DNA of 64,000 bases, taken from positions 16,794 to 80,793 of the forward strand of contig JASANE010001655.1 in NCBI GenBank assembly GCA_030248225.1. The letters run 5' to 3'. Shown one piece after another: positions 25,801-36,369 of the stretch. The stretch's first letter is position 1. Each line of letters opens with the position of its first letter. The position numbers and the translations under genes are program-made. Source of the DNA: Trileptium ribeirensis. Its lineage: Eukaryota; Nematoda; Enoplea; Enoplida; Thoracostomopsidae. Below the pieces are notes generated by a model. The model saw only the letters and a list, made by a program, of their open reading frames with translations. It did no database searches and was not told the origin of the DNA.

Positions 25801-28244
25801 GATGGGGTTTTGGGTTAAGTGTACCGCTAATCACGGTTTGCATACTTGTGTACACCCGTAATCCGCCGATCTAAAATTTCAGTCCGCGCCCGGTTCCACC
25901 CCTGGGTGCTCGTGTCAACACACTGTGTCAGTTTTCTTAACGCTATTTCTTTTTCATGCGTTAGAAACTAATGTCGATATATCTCCATGTTGCTTAGGAC
26001 GTCATTAATTACAGTAAAAACCATGTAAAAATAGTAAAACATGTCACCATATCAAAGGCTAACGTTCGCATCGCGGTTTATTACGATTTAATTTATCACA
26101 GATATTTTTAGCCTTTTGTTAAGACATTATTGCAAAAGCTAAAGAAACGTTGTTTCTACAGGTATCATACTGAGTAATTGACTATTAATCTTGACATATG
26201 ACAAAAATATCATTTATGTTTCTACTATTGTGCAACAGAAGGTACCAAGCAGGGAATTGCGGTGGCAATTATATGCAACTTATGTATAGATCCCTGAGTC
26301 ACGAGTTACCATGCCAATGCAGCGATTGCCGAACATGGACAAATCAAGTAGTTATCAATGGGCATAATGTGCAAGCACGATTGTGACCAGGATTGTGGTA
26401 GTCAGGCAACTAAGCGTCTCATCCGATAACAAACGTGGAAAATAGAATATAACGGAAGTCAAATGAAATTAAATAAATCATACATGCTCAAGGTCCGAGA
26501 CCGTCTGAAGAGTGGGTCGCCCTTCGACCTTAGGACGAGTCGGTAGGGAAGTGGAGCCCGGGCAGAGGGTGTTGGAGCAGCTGTCAGGGTGGGAAGTCGA
26601 TTATGTGCGCCGAGGGGGATCAGCGCGTCAGGGGCAAACCGCTTCCCCTATCAACTTGTATGAAATAAATTTGACAATAATTATTGTTCTGTACGTTTAG
26701 TTAAAATTGTCTAGCTACAATTATAGCAGTTTTCCCTGATTATTCGATGGACCTCATACTAAATTGCGACATGTTTTGATGTTGTTGCTTAAATTCAATG
26801 GCAATATGTGGGAAAAAATTATGGCCTTACTTCATGAAATACGAAATAGGCATAGTCATATTCCACGCAATAAATAATCCAATGCGAATCCCTTAACACC
26901 GAAAATTCTTCAAAGCTTCGTGGCACAATGAAGAAATCTTGTTTCCTTGACGGATCAAATGGTGCGGCTGTAAAATCATTTAGCTTTGAAAATCACTTAA
27001 GTTATATCGGCTGCTTATGAAAGATCCATACATAAAACGAATGCGGAGAGCCCGACGTCATTGTGTATTCTGTAGATAGCTACACTTAGATTGGAACTAC
27101 ACCGGAAATCATACCTAAGTCATTAACTGATAGAAAGAACATTGAATTTGATTAATATCTAAAACTATAACAACTGATGTACCAGATGTTGCGAAAACGC
27201 CGATCAGTTTGGAATATAACTTAATTATATAATTGCTATATTGGACTATCGATTAGGTAGATTTGTTAGATAGATTTGCTGGAAGATATGTTCGGCTTAT
27301 ATATTTACTACTATATACAAATCCCATTTTGCGGAAATAGGTATAGTTTTTACTGTAGAAAAGCAAACTAGGAATATTAAAGTTTCATTAAAAAAAATTT
27401 TCCACTAAAAGTATAGATTTAAAAATTATTATGACAAGTTGAAATAAAAGTTTATTTAGACCAAGAAATACTAAAAAAATTGCCTATTTATCTATATCTT
27501 TCGAGTCGTTTCGTGGCTTTTGTATCGACAACTTGTCACATTTAAGTTGATACAAGCTATCTAGTCAGACGACATGAAGTGGTAAACTATTAAAACAACA
27601 AAAATTAAACCTATTAAACATACATGCCCGTTGAGGACATGAAGGATAATCTCTCAGAGTCTCCAACCAGCCATCGGGACATCGCTGATCCTGCCTCTGG
27701 GAGGTAGCCTGATCCCTTTGAGGCTCCTTCCGCCTCCCGAAAAAAGTCCTCAAGGAACTACGCGCCTAGCGCGCAAAAAAAATTTGGCAAACATAGGCAA
27801 AAATCGGACAAAACTAAGCAATAATTGGGAAAAATTGAGGGATAGTTGGCAAAAATTCGGGGAAAATTGGTGAAATCAGTGCCAACAAATTATAATAATT
27901 TGAGTTAAAAACAATTTTAAAAATCTATTCCTCCTGATGACCTCCCCCTACTCCCGCTGGCATCCTGAGGCGACGACCTCGACCCGCCGTACACGCTATT
28001 CCGTCTAGCACCTCGGACCTTACCCATGTATGCTATTAAACTCACGTTTGAATCTGGCGACAATGTAAAAAGTTTCGCACGGTCGGCGGGCTCGCAGCTT
28101 CTCCAATTGAAATATGTTGAAAATAAGGCTGTTAAGGTACTCATGCAATGACCATAGCGGACGTATACATATTATTTCTATAAGTATCCATAACCAATAG
28201 CTAAGAACGATGCCGACATTGGAGTAGAATGAGTTGTTGCGCAT
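10396..28244 (-). CDS. Gene A: sulfotransferase-like membrane protein, six exons, 466 aa
   Basis: Minus-strand gene. Coding exons: 28244-28046, 26967-26831, 23703-23480, 21336-21091, 15730-15584, 10843-10396; the sum is 1401 nt, 466 residues plus stop. Intron phases are 1, 0, 2, 2, 2, exactly as in gene B. Residues 10-27 are hydrophobic, giving a likely signal anchor (type II, secretory pathway; inferred). A domain with LRARRPCETFYI and DFF-VPRSFE motifs follows. The P-loop QRSGGTLL lies near residue 171, where the family usually has a 5'-phosphosulfate-binding loop; next come ALSE, then NYRSNIDKTMSSLE, which resembles the R...S pair that binds the 3'-phosphate of PAPS. The C-terminus holds HDSQDGTPLS and EKYDLWC. 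Family assignment rests on these motifs; the substrate is unknown. The start is the ATG at 28244. I saw no AATAAA close after the stop. Confidence 0.85.
12520..12582 (-). repeat. Possible tRNA-derived SINE fragment
   Basis: On the minus strand TAGCTGAGTGG fits an RNA polymerase III A box. About 40 nt further AAGTTCTAGCC is a degenerate B box. No acceptor stem closes, so it is not a functional tRNA. A diverged SINE head is the best reading; confidence is low. Confidence 0.3.
14528..15027. mobile_element. 500-bp element with terminal inverted repeats (intron 5 of gene A)
   Basis: The left end begins ATGCGGCGTTCGCGTTATAA and the right end, read in reverse complement, begins ATGCGGCGTTCACGTTACAA; similarity continues to about 27 bp. 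The interior has short inverted repeats such as GGTGTGCTTGACACC and GTGTC-TAA-GACAC. There is no coding capacity, so it is non-autonomous. A related copy lies in intron 5 of gene B. Confidence 0.75.
15170..15495 (+). repeat. GC-rich/(AAAATTGG)n/GC-rich dispersed element
   Basis: A C-rich arm, a purine-rich middle repeating variants of GCAAAAATTGG, then a second C-rich arm ending near GGCTTTCGATACC. It belongs to a family also found at 24530, 27590, 29350, 53975 and 58670. Confidence 0.6.
15584..15730 (-). CDS. Gene A exon 5
   Basis: 147 nt between TTTTCAG and GTAAGA, the same length as in gene B. Encodes SNIDKTMSSLERT, which continues the R...S nucleotide-binding motif begun at the end of exon 4, and then RMRYCYAVNNLRMLIMPN. 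Recognised by alignment with gene B; no long open frame marks it. Confidence 0.85.
15731..21090. other. Gene A intron 4
   Basis: 5.4-kb intron. Short open frames at 16144-16567 (+) look unrelated to any family I know. A GC-rich block occupies about 17640-19700 (separate entry). The rest is AT-rich and without recognisable features. Confidence 0.7.
17640..19700. other. GC-rich block, possibly a decayed mobile element
   Basis: About 2 kb with clearly higher GC than its surroundings. A TATA-like AGTATAAAAGAGC lies at about 18130-18142 on the plus strand, followed by a T-rich then GC-rich segment, as in an LTR or 5' leader. Open frames on both strands are short, overlap and have no domain I recognise. 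The mobile-element reading is an inference. Confidence 0.35.
21091..21336 (-). CDS. Gene A exon 4
   Basis: 246 nt between CATTTAG and GTAATT. Encodes VVALSEHGCF, then ESILEQDVIDDALKSIIAKF and ends in IIFNYR. The acceptor and the first 76 nt are duplicated 1269 bp upstream in transcription order (see 22530-22632). Confidence 0.88.
21261..21363. repeat. 103-bp direct repeat, copy 1 (contains exon 4 acceptor)
   Basis: Spans the first 76 nt of gene A exon 4, its acceptor and adjoining intron. It matches 22530-22632 with two differences in 103 positions. Confidence 0.95.
21364..22529. mobile_element. 1166-bp insert with inverted ends and three 174-bp repeats
   Basis: Lies between the two 103-bp direct repeats. 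Near the left end GAATTCGAGTGG (21365-21376) is matched in inverse by CCACTCGAATTC (22487-22498), with further weaker pairing inward. After a GT-rich stretch (21420-21450) comes a region with three tandem units of about 174 bp. No transposase is visible. It may be a non-autonomous element; the 103-bp flanks are too long for a normal target-site duplication. Confidence 0.6.
21714..22232 (+). repeat. Three tandem units of about 174 bp
   Basis: Landmarks GGTGARAAGTCGTGGGAAA, AGATAAACTCATTGCAAGTG and CACTTCTGSTTCATACTTGG recur at 21723, 21897 and 22070. The spacing is 174 and 173 bp, with a few substitutions per unit. Confidence 0.93.
22527..22605 (-). pseudogene. Duplicated 5' part of gene A exon 4 (decoy exon)
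   Basis: Second copy of the exon 4 acceptor (CATTTAG|AGTTGTTG) with the following 25 codons intact in frame, then an immediate TAA at 22527-22529, just beyond the duplication border. It is met before the genuine acceptor during transcription. Use of it would truncate the protein after the ALSE motif. There is no donor. Confidence 0.8.
22530..22632. repeat. 103-bp direct repeat, copy 2
   Basis: Second copy of 21261-21363, 1269 bp away, 101 of 103 positions identical. Confidence 0.95.
22988..23263. mobile_element. 276-bp MITE with 43-bp terminal inverted repeats
   Basis: The left end starts CTAAAGGCGTGTTCACACGC. The right end in reverse complement starts CTAAAGGCGTGGTCACACGC. The match extends over 43 positions with four mismatches. 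Subterminal copies of AAGTTTGAGCTGTGTTCACAC lie inside. Non-coding, in gene A intron 3. The superfamily is not determined. Confidence 0.9.
23480..23703 (-). CDS. Gene A exon 3 (P-loop)
   Basis: 224 nt between TTTAG and GTGAGT. Carries the nucleotide-binding loop NSVQRSGGTLLTQML. Gene B has SGSTLL at this place; here the Ser is replaced by Gly. The exon is 30 nt shorter than in gene B, all in the linker just before the P-loop strand. Confidence 0.88.
24037..24530. repeat. Cluster of GGGTCC/GGACCC words
   Basis: About a dozen copies of GGACCC, GGGTCCA or near variants in both orientations (for example 24054, 24073, 24417, 24435, 24457, 24474). The two groups, near 24040-24130 and 24410-24490, are separated by about 280 bp of ordinary sequence, as in subterminal repeats of a non-autonomous transposon. 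Confidence 0.45.
24530..24735 (+). repeat. GC-rich/(AAAATTGG)n dispersed element
   Basis: GAAAATTGGGAAAAATTGG followed by a C-rich arm CCCACGGCTCCCGCC and the end word CGACACATATG. A family member, in gene A intron 2. Confidence 0.55.
26831..26967 (-). CDS. Gene A exon 2
   Basis: 137 nt between TTTTACAG and GTAAGG. Encodes a conserved block with RKQDFFIVPRSFEEFSVLRD and YDYAYFVFHE. The length is identical to gene B exon 2, and there is no stop in the spliced frame. Confidence 0.85.
27590..28035 (+). repeat. GC-rich/(AAAATTGG)n/GC-rich element next to exon 1 donor
   Basis: C-rich arm at 27680-27740, A-rich middle with repeated TTGGCAAAAATTCGG type words (27780-27870), C-rich arm at 27925-28020. 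It ends about 10 bp from the exon 1 donor of gene A. Confidence 0.6.
28046..28244 (-). CDS. Gene A exon 1 (start, N-terminal anchor)
   Basis: Encodes residues 1-66 from MRNNSFYSN to RFK. Contains a hydrophobic stretch VGIVLSYWLWILIEIICI and the paralog-conserved LRARRPCETFYI. The donor is AAAC|GTGAGT (phase 1). An in-frame TTG lies 12 nt upstream, but the ATG at 28244 is the sensible start. Confidence 0.82.
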
Positions 28245-28947
28245 TTTGTTACGCAATATTCTTTGTTACTCAACTAAATATCACAAAGATTAAAAATTCA
28301 AATTACTATAATTAAATAGATGGCTTTTGGGTTTATGCGATAGCTTCTGAAATCTACGATGGCACAGCAATTTTAGATGCAAACATGATTTTACTTGTAT
28401 TTTAAACTGTTTTGTTTTACTGCACTGAAAATTAACAAGTAGCTTTGTTCGAATGCATATCCAGGTGCGAAGACGTTCCGCTTATCGAAATCATGTTCTA
28501 TAATTTCTAGGAGAATTATGCCACGCCAGTATAAAAAGTTAATAAACACTTGTGTACAACGTTCCTTTTTCGTTGTCGGTCACGGTTTGAACAGGCATTT
28601 TTACGTAGTTGACCGGATTTGATAAAGACTTTGCTTCAATTCACTGGGGATCGGAAATCAGGAGAATTTGTCACATCATTTTGTGTAAATTTAAATTATA
28701 TATGAAACGTTTGCTTCTGCACTATTGAACTCAGATAAATTGGATAATTTTAAGTTCAACCCATCAATTGTGCTACTATTTTCGGTTTCACCTTAAATGT
28801 GGCCGGGCAAAACCGAGCCGTTTGCTGCGTACCATTTTCTACTGGGATGCAGACTCCAGCTGTCGAATTTGAAAATTAATACATTACGATCACAATGAGA
28901 CTGTATACTGTCACTTTAAGTATTGATGCACAGTCTGACCGAAGGTG

Positions 28948-28985
28948 AAAATAATGCCATAGTTGTCAAGCTATGGCATTATTTT
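28948..28985. repeat. Perfect 15-bp inverted repeat (hairpin)
   Basis: AAAATAATGCCATAG, an 8-nt loop TTGTCAAG, then CTATGGCATTATTTT. A second small hairpin GTATGTC-ACAGCC-GACATAC follows at 28990-29009. They lie about 0.7 kb upstream of gene A. Confidence 0.9.
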
Positions 28986-29349
28986 ACTAGTATGTCACAG
29001 CCGACATACCATTTCGATTCAGTACTGTCTAGAAATCCGTAATAAACGACATATAACTTTATGCGCCAGCTGTTTACAGGTTAATCTGAGCAACTGGAAT
29101 ACGCTGAAATATTTCTATGCATGAAACTAAAATTTGTTCGCTGTACAAGTTTCTACACAAGCTGATGACCTTACAAGTTATTAAATGTACAGTTACTGTA
29201 TCCAATAACTGTTACGCTGATTCCGTTCGGCTAGCAGCAAGTATAGCTCTGATACTGGTTCAGTCAAAAATAACAGCGTCTCTGGTCACAAAATGATGCA
29301 AATAAATTCTGCGCTAGATCTGCTCCTGTAAATTTGTTTTCGATATATT

Positions 29350-29660
29350 GAAAATGATCTCCATGCATGGGGAGGAGCATCTCCTCTTATGTGGACGATG
29401 CCGATCCCCATGGCAGGTAGCAATATCTCCCAACCCCTCCCCCCGAACACACGAGGAAAGTTTGTCAAAAATTGTGGGAAAATTGGGAAAAATTAAGAAC
29501 AATTCTAAGTACAAAACATATCGAAAAAATTTATCTTTCCTAGTAATCCCAGCCCACCGACAGGCTCATCCATTCGGCAAAACCGAAGGCCTCCCCACCC
29601 CTGAAGCATCCGCTATTCCACTGAGACATCGGGCCTCGTGCGTGTGTACCCATGGCCTTA
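29350..29660 (+). repeat. GC-rich/(AAAATTGG)n/GC-rich dispersed element
   Basis: C-rich arm CCCAACCCCTCCCCCCG, then TTGTGGGAAAATTGGGAAAA, then a second C-rich arm with CCTCCCCACCCC. Same family and orientation as 15170 and 27590. Confidence 0.6.
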
Positions 29661-32600
29661 CGTAAGTTTTGTTGACTACTAAATAATTTTATCTTCCCTT
29701 CATAAAGCGGTTAAAGATATCTCATGCTTTATATGATATGCTCAGCAGTTGATGTATCCCCTAAGCGCATTTAAGGCCATTTTTCATATCAAAATCATCT
29801 GAAGCTATACTGCTGTTGTTTATACCTACGAGCTATAGTTTGGCTTAAACTTTCACAGTGCATGTAACCTCAATATTAACGTGTATACAATATTTCTGCA
29901 AGGCAACGAGGACTGAAAACCACAGTTTTATATCGAAAGATGGATTAAGTTGCCCGTTAGCAGCTGTGACTTGGACCTATATTGTCTAGCCTTTGATAGC
30001 GTTGGCCCATTTATGGACTGAATTAGAATGAGCTAACGCTAAATGTCCTTCTATGGTCATGGCCGTGGAAGTCACCAGCAAAATATTCAAAATGATTATG
30101 CAAATTTCTCTAGCGCATTACGTAAAGACGTTTTAGGCTCTGACTCGGATTGTTTCAAAATTTATAACTACAGTGTTTTGGCTACAGCTCAAGACTAGCC
30201 CATGTTCCCATCTCTGTAATAATAAATGATGACTGGGCAATAAAACTAAGACCGGAATGAAGGCGAATTTGAGCCAAACAGCTCTACAGTGACACAAGAA
30301 TGAATGTGCCTATTACCATGTCATGAAAAATATAAAATAATACACTACAAATAAGGTAATATTGTATAGCTTAAATTAACGACAGTATTTGTATAATTCT
30401 AGTCAGTACAAAACATATAGTCTACTAACAAATAATAAAAATAAAAACTGAAACATGTAAGATCTTCCCAAAAATACAGATATAGTGTAATATTGTGAAA
30501 AATAAACTATAAACTATTTTTGAGTCAATGTTTCTCAGTTAACTAAAATAATATTGGAAGCGAGATATTTAAAATTTCCAACTTTTGTTTATATGTATAT
30601 AGTAGATATTTTGCATCGTAGGAAACAAAATTTAAACACTGATCTTTCTTCTCTAATATTGCTAGCGGTATAAATTTTGTAATTTTTACTGTTTTGTAAA
30701 TAGTTGGCATTTAATTTAATTTTATAAAGCTCTAATTTTGCTTGCTACAATATCGCTACGCGATTTTTGTCCACAGCCTTTGTAGAACTAGTTATAGTTG
30801 TAAACGCAAATCAATTGAGTTGGTTGTGACTATTTCATCGTCTCAGTTAATAAAATCCTCAATCTGCGTTAAGAAGTAAACGATGTAAGAAATATTTTGG
30901 GGCGGGGTATATAATTACGCCGTCACAAACTTATAAAGGTACACAAATATTCAATAAATGAAAAAAACATAAAAAGCAATCATGCGCCTAAGATAGTTCA
31001 ATAAACATAGGCTTACAATGCTTTAACTTGTTTTTAAATTTGCGACATAACTGACAATCCTTAAAAGCACAAGTTCATGACTACAACAAACACTACTAAT
31101 TTTATATTTAAATGGATTTTTAATATTTTTGGCTTTTTAGTATTTTCAGTGATCTTTAATAGCATGTAAATACACAAAAATTACTCTGTAATAAAGATGA
31201 TAAGATTGCTGGATAAAGTTTTGAAAACGATGCCAGGTGTACTACTAATTTGAAAATTCCCTAAATTTAAGCATTCTTAACTTAGAACCACACTTTGGCA
31301 TTATGTGAGGTTTCCTTTGCTTGCTCGGTTGCCTACAAACAATTTATCCGTACATCGAAATTTGATTCGATATTGGTACGAAACATAATACAGCTATATA
31401 TTGTCTTAAGTTGCGTTTGCAACATTCAAGTTTTTAGCTCCGAATTTACGCCAAAAAATGATCAAAATTTGTACAAAATCTGGAAGAATTTTTCTTTTTT
31501 CTTTTTGACAAATTTCAAAGTTTGAACATTATTAAAATTGTTAGAACCACACGTTATTGGAACATCACGTAAAATATTTTAACACAAAATTTAACAAAAA
31601 AATAGCAAAAATGCTTATTCAAAACTTTAAAACATCGCTATTTGCTATAAATTTCTATTACACCCAAATATTGATTAAACGTTCAAAACTTGCCGAAATT
31701 AAGAGCTGGATATTTGAACGTATCAACACATTTTTCTGGTTAATGTATTGGCATAATTCGTATATTTGTGCCATCTCCTCCCAATTTGCTAAAATATCCA
31801 AACTTCGCGCAGTAAAATATACAAAAACATATAGAGTCGTCCACATATTTCGCCATTATTGTTTGAATTATCCATGTTAATTGAACTTAAACAATTGTAA
31901 ATTTGCAATTTTTAGTTTTCTGTCTGTTTAGCAAACAGTCATAAAGTTGGACGCGTTAATTAGTTCATTATTGTATTTTATGACAAGAAACAAATGTCGC
32001 TACTGTGTTCAGTTATAGTATAGATATCGGAGTTTGACCATTCATGCATCACTTCATATACTTGGTAGCCTGATTGAAGACTTTTGAAATAAAACTGTAT
32101 TATGAAAACGATCAAATTATAATCTAAATGATTACCGAGTAAATCAACAGAAATTCTAGCTTTCATTACCTTACTGCTTGTTGATAGGAGAGATATTGCC
32201 TATAACTAATTTTTAAAAGCGTTTCATTTTCGAGAAACGAGCCATCATTGCATGAAGTGAAATACCAGGCAATGCCTAAGCAAAACGCTATTGAATGATT
32301 TTAGTGGCAATAGAATGATAAACGGTTTTATAGTTTTCAACAATAAATTCTTTGGGAAACTATCCGAACAACCTAGTATCTATATTGTGGTGGTCGCTAT
32401 AATGCGCGAGTAAAGTTAACTTGGGCCCATCGTCCTTCCTATTTTGTGATTGCCAAGTGGGATTCGCAAATCTTTGTAATGAAACAAATGTGGAAATTTC
32501 ATAGACTTTTCACTAACAGAAAATTGGCAGAATCAGAAATAAGCACCAAAAATTACACCTTGTGTTCCAACAGAATTTTGAAATTTTCAATTTGCAGGAA

Positions 32601-32904
32601 AACGGGCATCTAATGCCTATCAGTTTTTGATTTGTGTTTGTCTCCATTCACGAACAATGAAATACTGATTCATAATACTGACGTCACAAATTAATCGGTC
32701 CCATGGTTTACCTCATAGGTTAAGAAAGCTAGCCTATAAAAATTCCTTAGATTCCATAGCCCAAAAATTCAACGAAAATGCGAACACAAATATGTCGAAT
32801 TCCTATCGCAGGGCTCTGTATTCGCGAACAGTTTTGCACCGCATTGCGGTTAACCAAAAAACGTTCGGTAAATGATTTTTAAACGATATACCAAAACAGG
32901 ATGG

Positions 32905-33330
32905 CCGATGAGCGTGGGTGAAGATTACTGTCACATGACTATGTTTCATTCGTTTAAAAGATTGGCGTGTCAAAATTTCCTTGAATGATTATTGTGAGTA
33001 CTACCATGATGGATAGTGATAGTTTATGGTGAAATATTTTACATGTAATTCCTATGACGTATGGCGACCAGACCCTTTTGTTTGTTAGTGTTTGAAAGGG
33101 ACGCTTGGAAAGTAATATGATAATTCGTTTTTGGCGTGACCACGGGTTGATTCTGTTGCTTTTAATTTGTTTTTAACATTTCCTATTGGTCTGCGATTTG
33201 CTGCAGTTTTCTCTAAAAGTAGTGTATTTGGTTTTCCGCTAATTAAAATAGACTTTTCAGTAATTTACTGTTCTGAAATTTTACCTATGCAAGAAGTCTC
33301 ATAATCTTGCGTACCAGGCGTCTATTCCAA
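32905..33330 (+). repeat. 5' LTR of gypsy element 1
   Basis: Aligns with 37795-38195 through landmarks AGATTGGCGTGYSAAAA, GTTGATTYTGTTG, TTTTACCTATGCA and AGAAGTCTCATAA. The ends are uncertain by tens of bases. Confidence 0.7.
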
Positions 33331-33530
33331 ATATGGATGTAGGTACCCTCGTAATTCCTGTATTCATATTTGAAATAGACGTATAGGAACTTTGAGAAAC
33401 TGGGTCCAGTTATACTAACATCATACAGTACTTTGTTAAGTTAAAACAGCCAAAACTACACTACCTGCCGTATCCAGGAAAATTACTCACAGCCTAAAAT
33501 CTAACACTTCATGGCATACTAATTAATACA

Positions 33531-33955
33531 CATTAAAATAGGTATCAAAACATATGTACATCTTTCCACAATAGCAAAAATGCTTGCTGCCCGTAAGACT
33601 TCATACTTGGCGTCGATTCTCAAAGACGACTTAGAAGAGTCGCTTTGGACTCTTAAAACTATGAGTTGCAACTTCCAGATGCAAAAGTAAATATCGGAAA
33701 ATTTTTAACAGAAAAAGACCTAATATTTTACGGTAACACAATAATACACATTAAAACAAGGTACGGAAACATATATAGATCTTTTCACAATAGCAGAAGT
33801 TGTTTATTGTCCGTACAATTGCTATACCTTGCGCCGATTTTCAAAGACGGCTTGGGAAAGTCATTTCGGACTTTCAATACTATGACTTGCAAATTATAAG
33901 TGCAGACCTAAATATCTAAAAACTAATAGTCCTTATACGGTAACAGTGATGTCTG
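33531..33955 (+). repeat. 218-bp tandem duplication
   Basis: Two copies, starting at 33531 and 33749. Shared landmarks are CATTAAAA, TTTTCACAATAGCA, TCAAAGACG and ACGGTAACA. They lie in the leader or gag part of gypsy element 1 and are clearly diverged from each other. Confidence 0.8.
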
Positions 33956-34385
33956 TTATACGTTGACAATCCGACGTATACTTACCACTATTTTGTATAA
34001 ATTTAATACACGTATAACTAAAATCGATATTTTACGGCCTCATTACCAAAAGTTTGCTAAACGATCATTACAAATATATTGAATTCTATATTGAATTATA
34101 AAACTAAAATATAATATATTGAATATAATATTTCTCAATGATTATAAAACTACTTCTAATAAAGGTTACCTTTATGTAATACTATTCTTTATTAAGACAT
34201 TCACTTAGCAGATGGATATGAACTCCAAGCCAAAAACATATTTTTCAAATCACGACGATATTTCAGCTATTAAAGTCAAATGGAAGCTTACAAGACGCAC
34301 ACCTGTATATTTTCATGATATTAACACACAAATAGAAATATGATGACACTTTGTGAGCAATTTGACTCTGCAAAAAGAAATAGAC

Positions 34386-36360
34386 TTTCAACATTGCTAA
34401 TCGATAGCCGTGATGTATTCGCACAGCACAGTCGAATCACAAACTAGGCAAGACTGATTTTGTCAAACATTCCCTTAATACGTAGGCTAAAGATCCAGTA
34501 AAATATAGACCACGTATAGTTTCTAAAGCCGAAAACAAATAATAGATTAGCATGTAATTAAAACGATAAATTAGGGGTTATCATTTCTTCTGATTCTCCA
34601 TGATCAAGGCCAGTGGTTGTTGTTCTTAAGAAGGATAATACTACAGTTTGCATAGATTTCAGAGCATTAAATAAGACTACTCAGAGGATAGCAATCCATT
34701 ACATAATTGCAATGACTTATTCGACATTCTTCGAAAAAACTAACTTTTTCGCTTTGTTACATCTGATAAATGGTTACTGGCAAGAAGCCATGAAAGACAA
34801 AGACAGAGAAAAGACAGCGTTTGTCACTCACTCCGGGCTTTACGAACGAGTCTTTGCCTATTATACTATGTAATGTAATAGCAACTTATCAGAGACTCGT
34901 GGAAAAGGTCTCACAAGGCTTGACTAAAAAATTCTGCTTATGTTACATAGAAGACATACGTATCTTTTCTGAAGCATTTTCTGATCATCTAAAATACGTG
35001 CAGGAAATACTTACTCGATTACGAATGCACAATTTAAAAGTAAAAATTACTAAATGAGTATTTGTTAAACTGAAAGTAGATTTTAAGTCATGTCGTTAGC
35101 AAAAGTGTTTTTAAGTTAACGCTAAAAAGGTAAAAACAGTACAATCGTATAGTACAACTACAAACACGCGTACTTTTTAATCCTGTCTTTACAAAAAAAT
35201 TTTGCTACATGATCAGGCTAACAGGCATTAATAGGAGCGGTACTGAGTCTGAGGTACGACACAAAAATTTACAACAGAACACCTAAGCCAATTCTTCTTT
35301 ACAAAAGCTAGAATTAATCTATCCGGTGTTTAGAAAATTGACATTATATCAGTTATTCAATACTTTGGGTCTTACTTATATTTAAAGCCATTTACTATTA
35401 CTAGAGTATCAACATACTTCAGCAAAATTTGCTCGAAAGGGCTTAAAATTACTTGCGTACGATTTAACTACTTAATACATATTTGGTAAGCAGAACTGCG
35501 TTGCTGATGCATTATCTCAAGCTCCACTTTATACTGAAATGGAACATCTTCTAACACTCGACTTAACTGTATGTTTATATGTAATAACTTACGCAGCGTT
35601 GCGGAAAATTTTGAATAGTTAAACAGCTACATATACAAACTTATTAATTGTATACAAACTTACGAGCATACAAAATTGCTAGTAACGCCTACAGTACTAG
35701 GTCCAGAAATCATACAAATCCATGATGATTTCGAAAGAAACTATGGTATACGCAAAACTCTGAGCAAAACAACACATTATTATTGGTCGAAAATAGTGAA
35801 GTTTCTGACTACGTGCAACGATGTTTTTCTTGTCAAACTAAGAAATGTAAAGCTGCTGCAACTGAAATACCTTTACAGCCACTTGAGGTAAGAAAAATAT
35901 TTGACTGTGTTGGTCCACTTTCAGGTACAAAGCACGAATGGATGTACATCGTAGTTATCAGCGAATATTTACGGTGAAGCATACACAACGTCAGATAAGA
36001 CTACTGAGACTAGTGCTATTCTCATTTCCAGAACATCATGCGTGTCTATGGGGCACCTAAACTATTTTGAACGACAGAGGTAATAACTTCCTTAGTGACA
36101 TAATTAAGCGAACTTGCGATTTCCTAAACCCACACAAAGTAAACACCACGTCCTTTAATCCTAGGTGTGATAGCTTAATAGAAAGGTTCAATCACACTAC
36201 GTCAAACATGATATCCGTGTATTCTAAAGAACAATATGAGTGAGATGAGTACATACTTTCTGTGCTTTTGACGGGTAGAACTAACGTGGAATTTAGGAAC
36301 GAAAGCCCCTTTTACTAACGGAATCAATTCTTATTTAGGGCCTGATATCGCATTATTTCC
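34386..36360 (+). pseudogene. Gypsy element 1 pol remnant (RT-RNase H-integrase)
   Basis: RT: VVVLKKDNTTVCIDFRALNK (34613 on), INGYWQ, then EKTAFVTHSGLYE; the catalytic box reads CYIEDI instead of the usual YIDD. RNase H end: GKQNCVADALSQAP at about 35486-35527. Integrase: zinc-binding HDDFERNYGIRKTL...YYW and CFSCQTKK (35700-35840), then GPLSGTKHEWMYIVV. Reading frames change several times, and stops are present. It cannot encode a working protein. Confidence 0.88.
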
Positions 36361-36369
36361 TAACAATAG

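Larger units (their letters stand above)
23704..26830. other. Gene A intron 2
   Basis: 3.1 kb. Contains the GGACCC motif cluster (24037-24530) and a GC/(AAAATTGG) element at 24530-24735. A short frame at 25658-25861 (+) shows no known domain. Confidence 0.7.
28245..32900. other. Spacer upstream of gene A
   Basis: Presumed promoter side of gene A, AT-rich. It holds the hairpin pair at 28948-29009 and a GC/(AAAATTGG) element at 29350-29660. No TATA box or start-site motif could be assigned. The open frames at 31295-31880 are low-complexity AT-rich and unconvincing. Confidence 0.6.
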
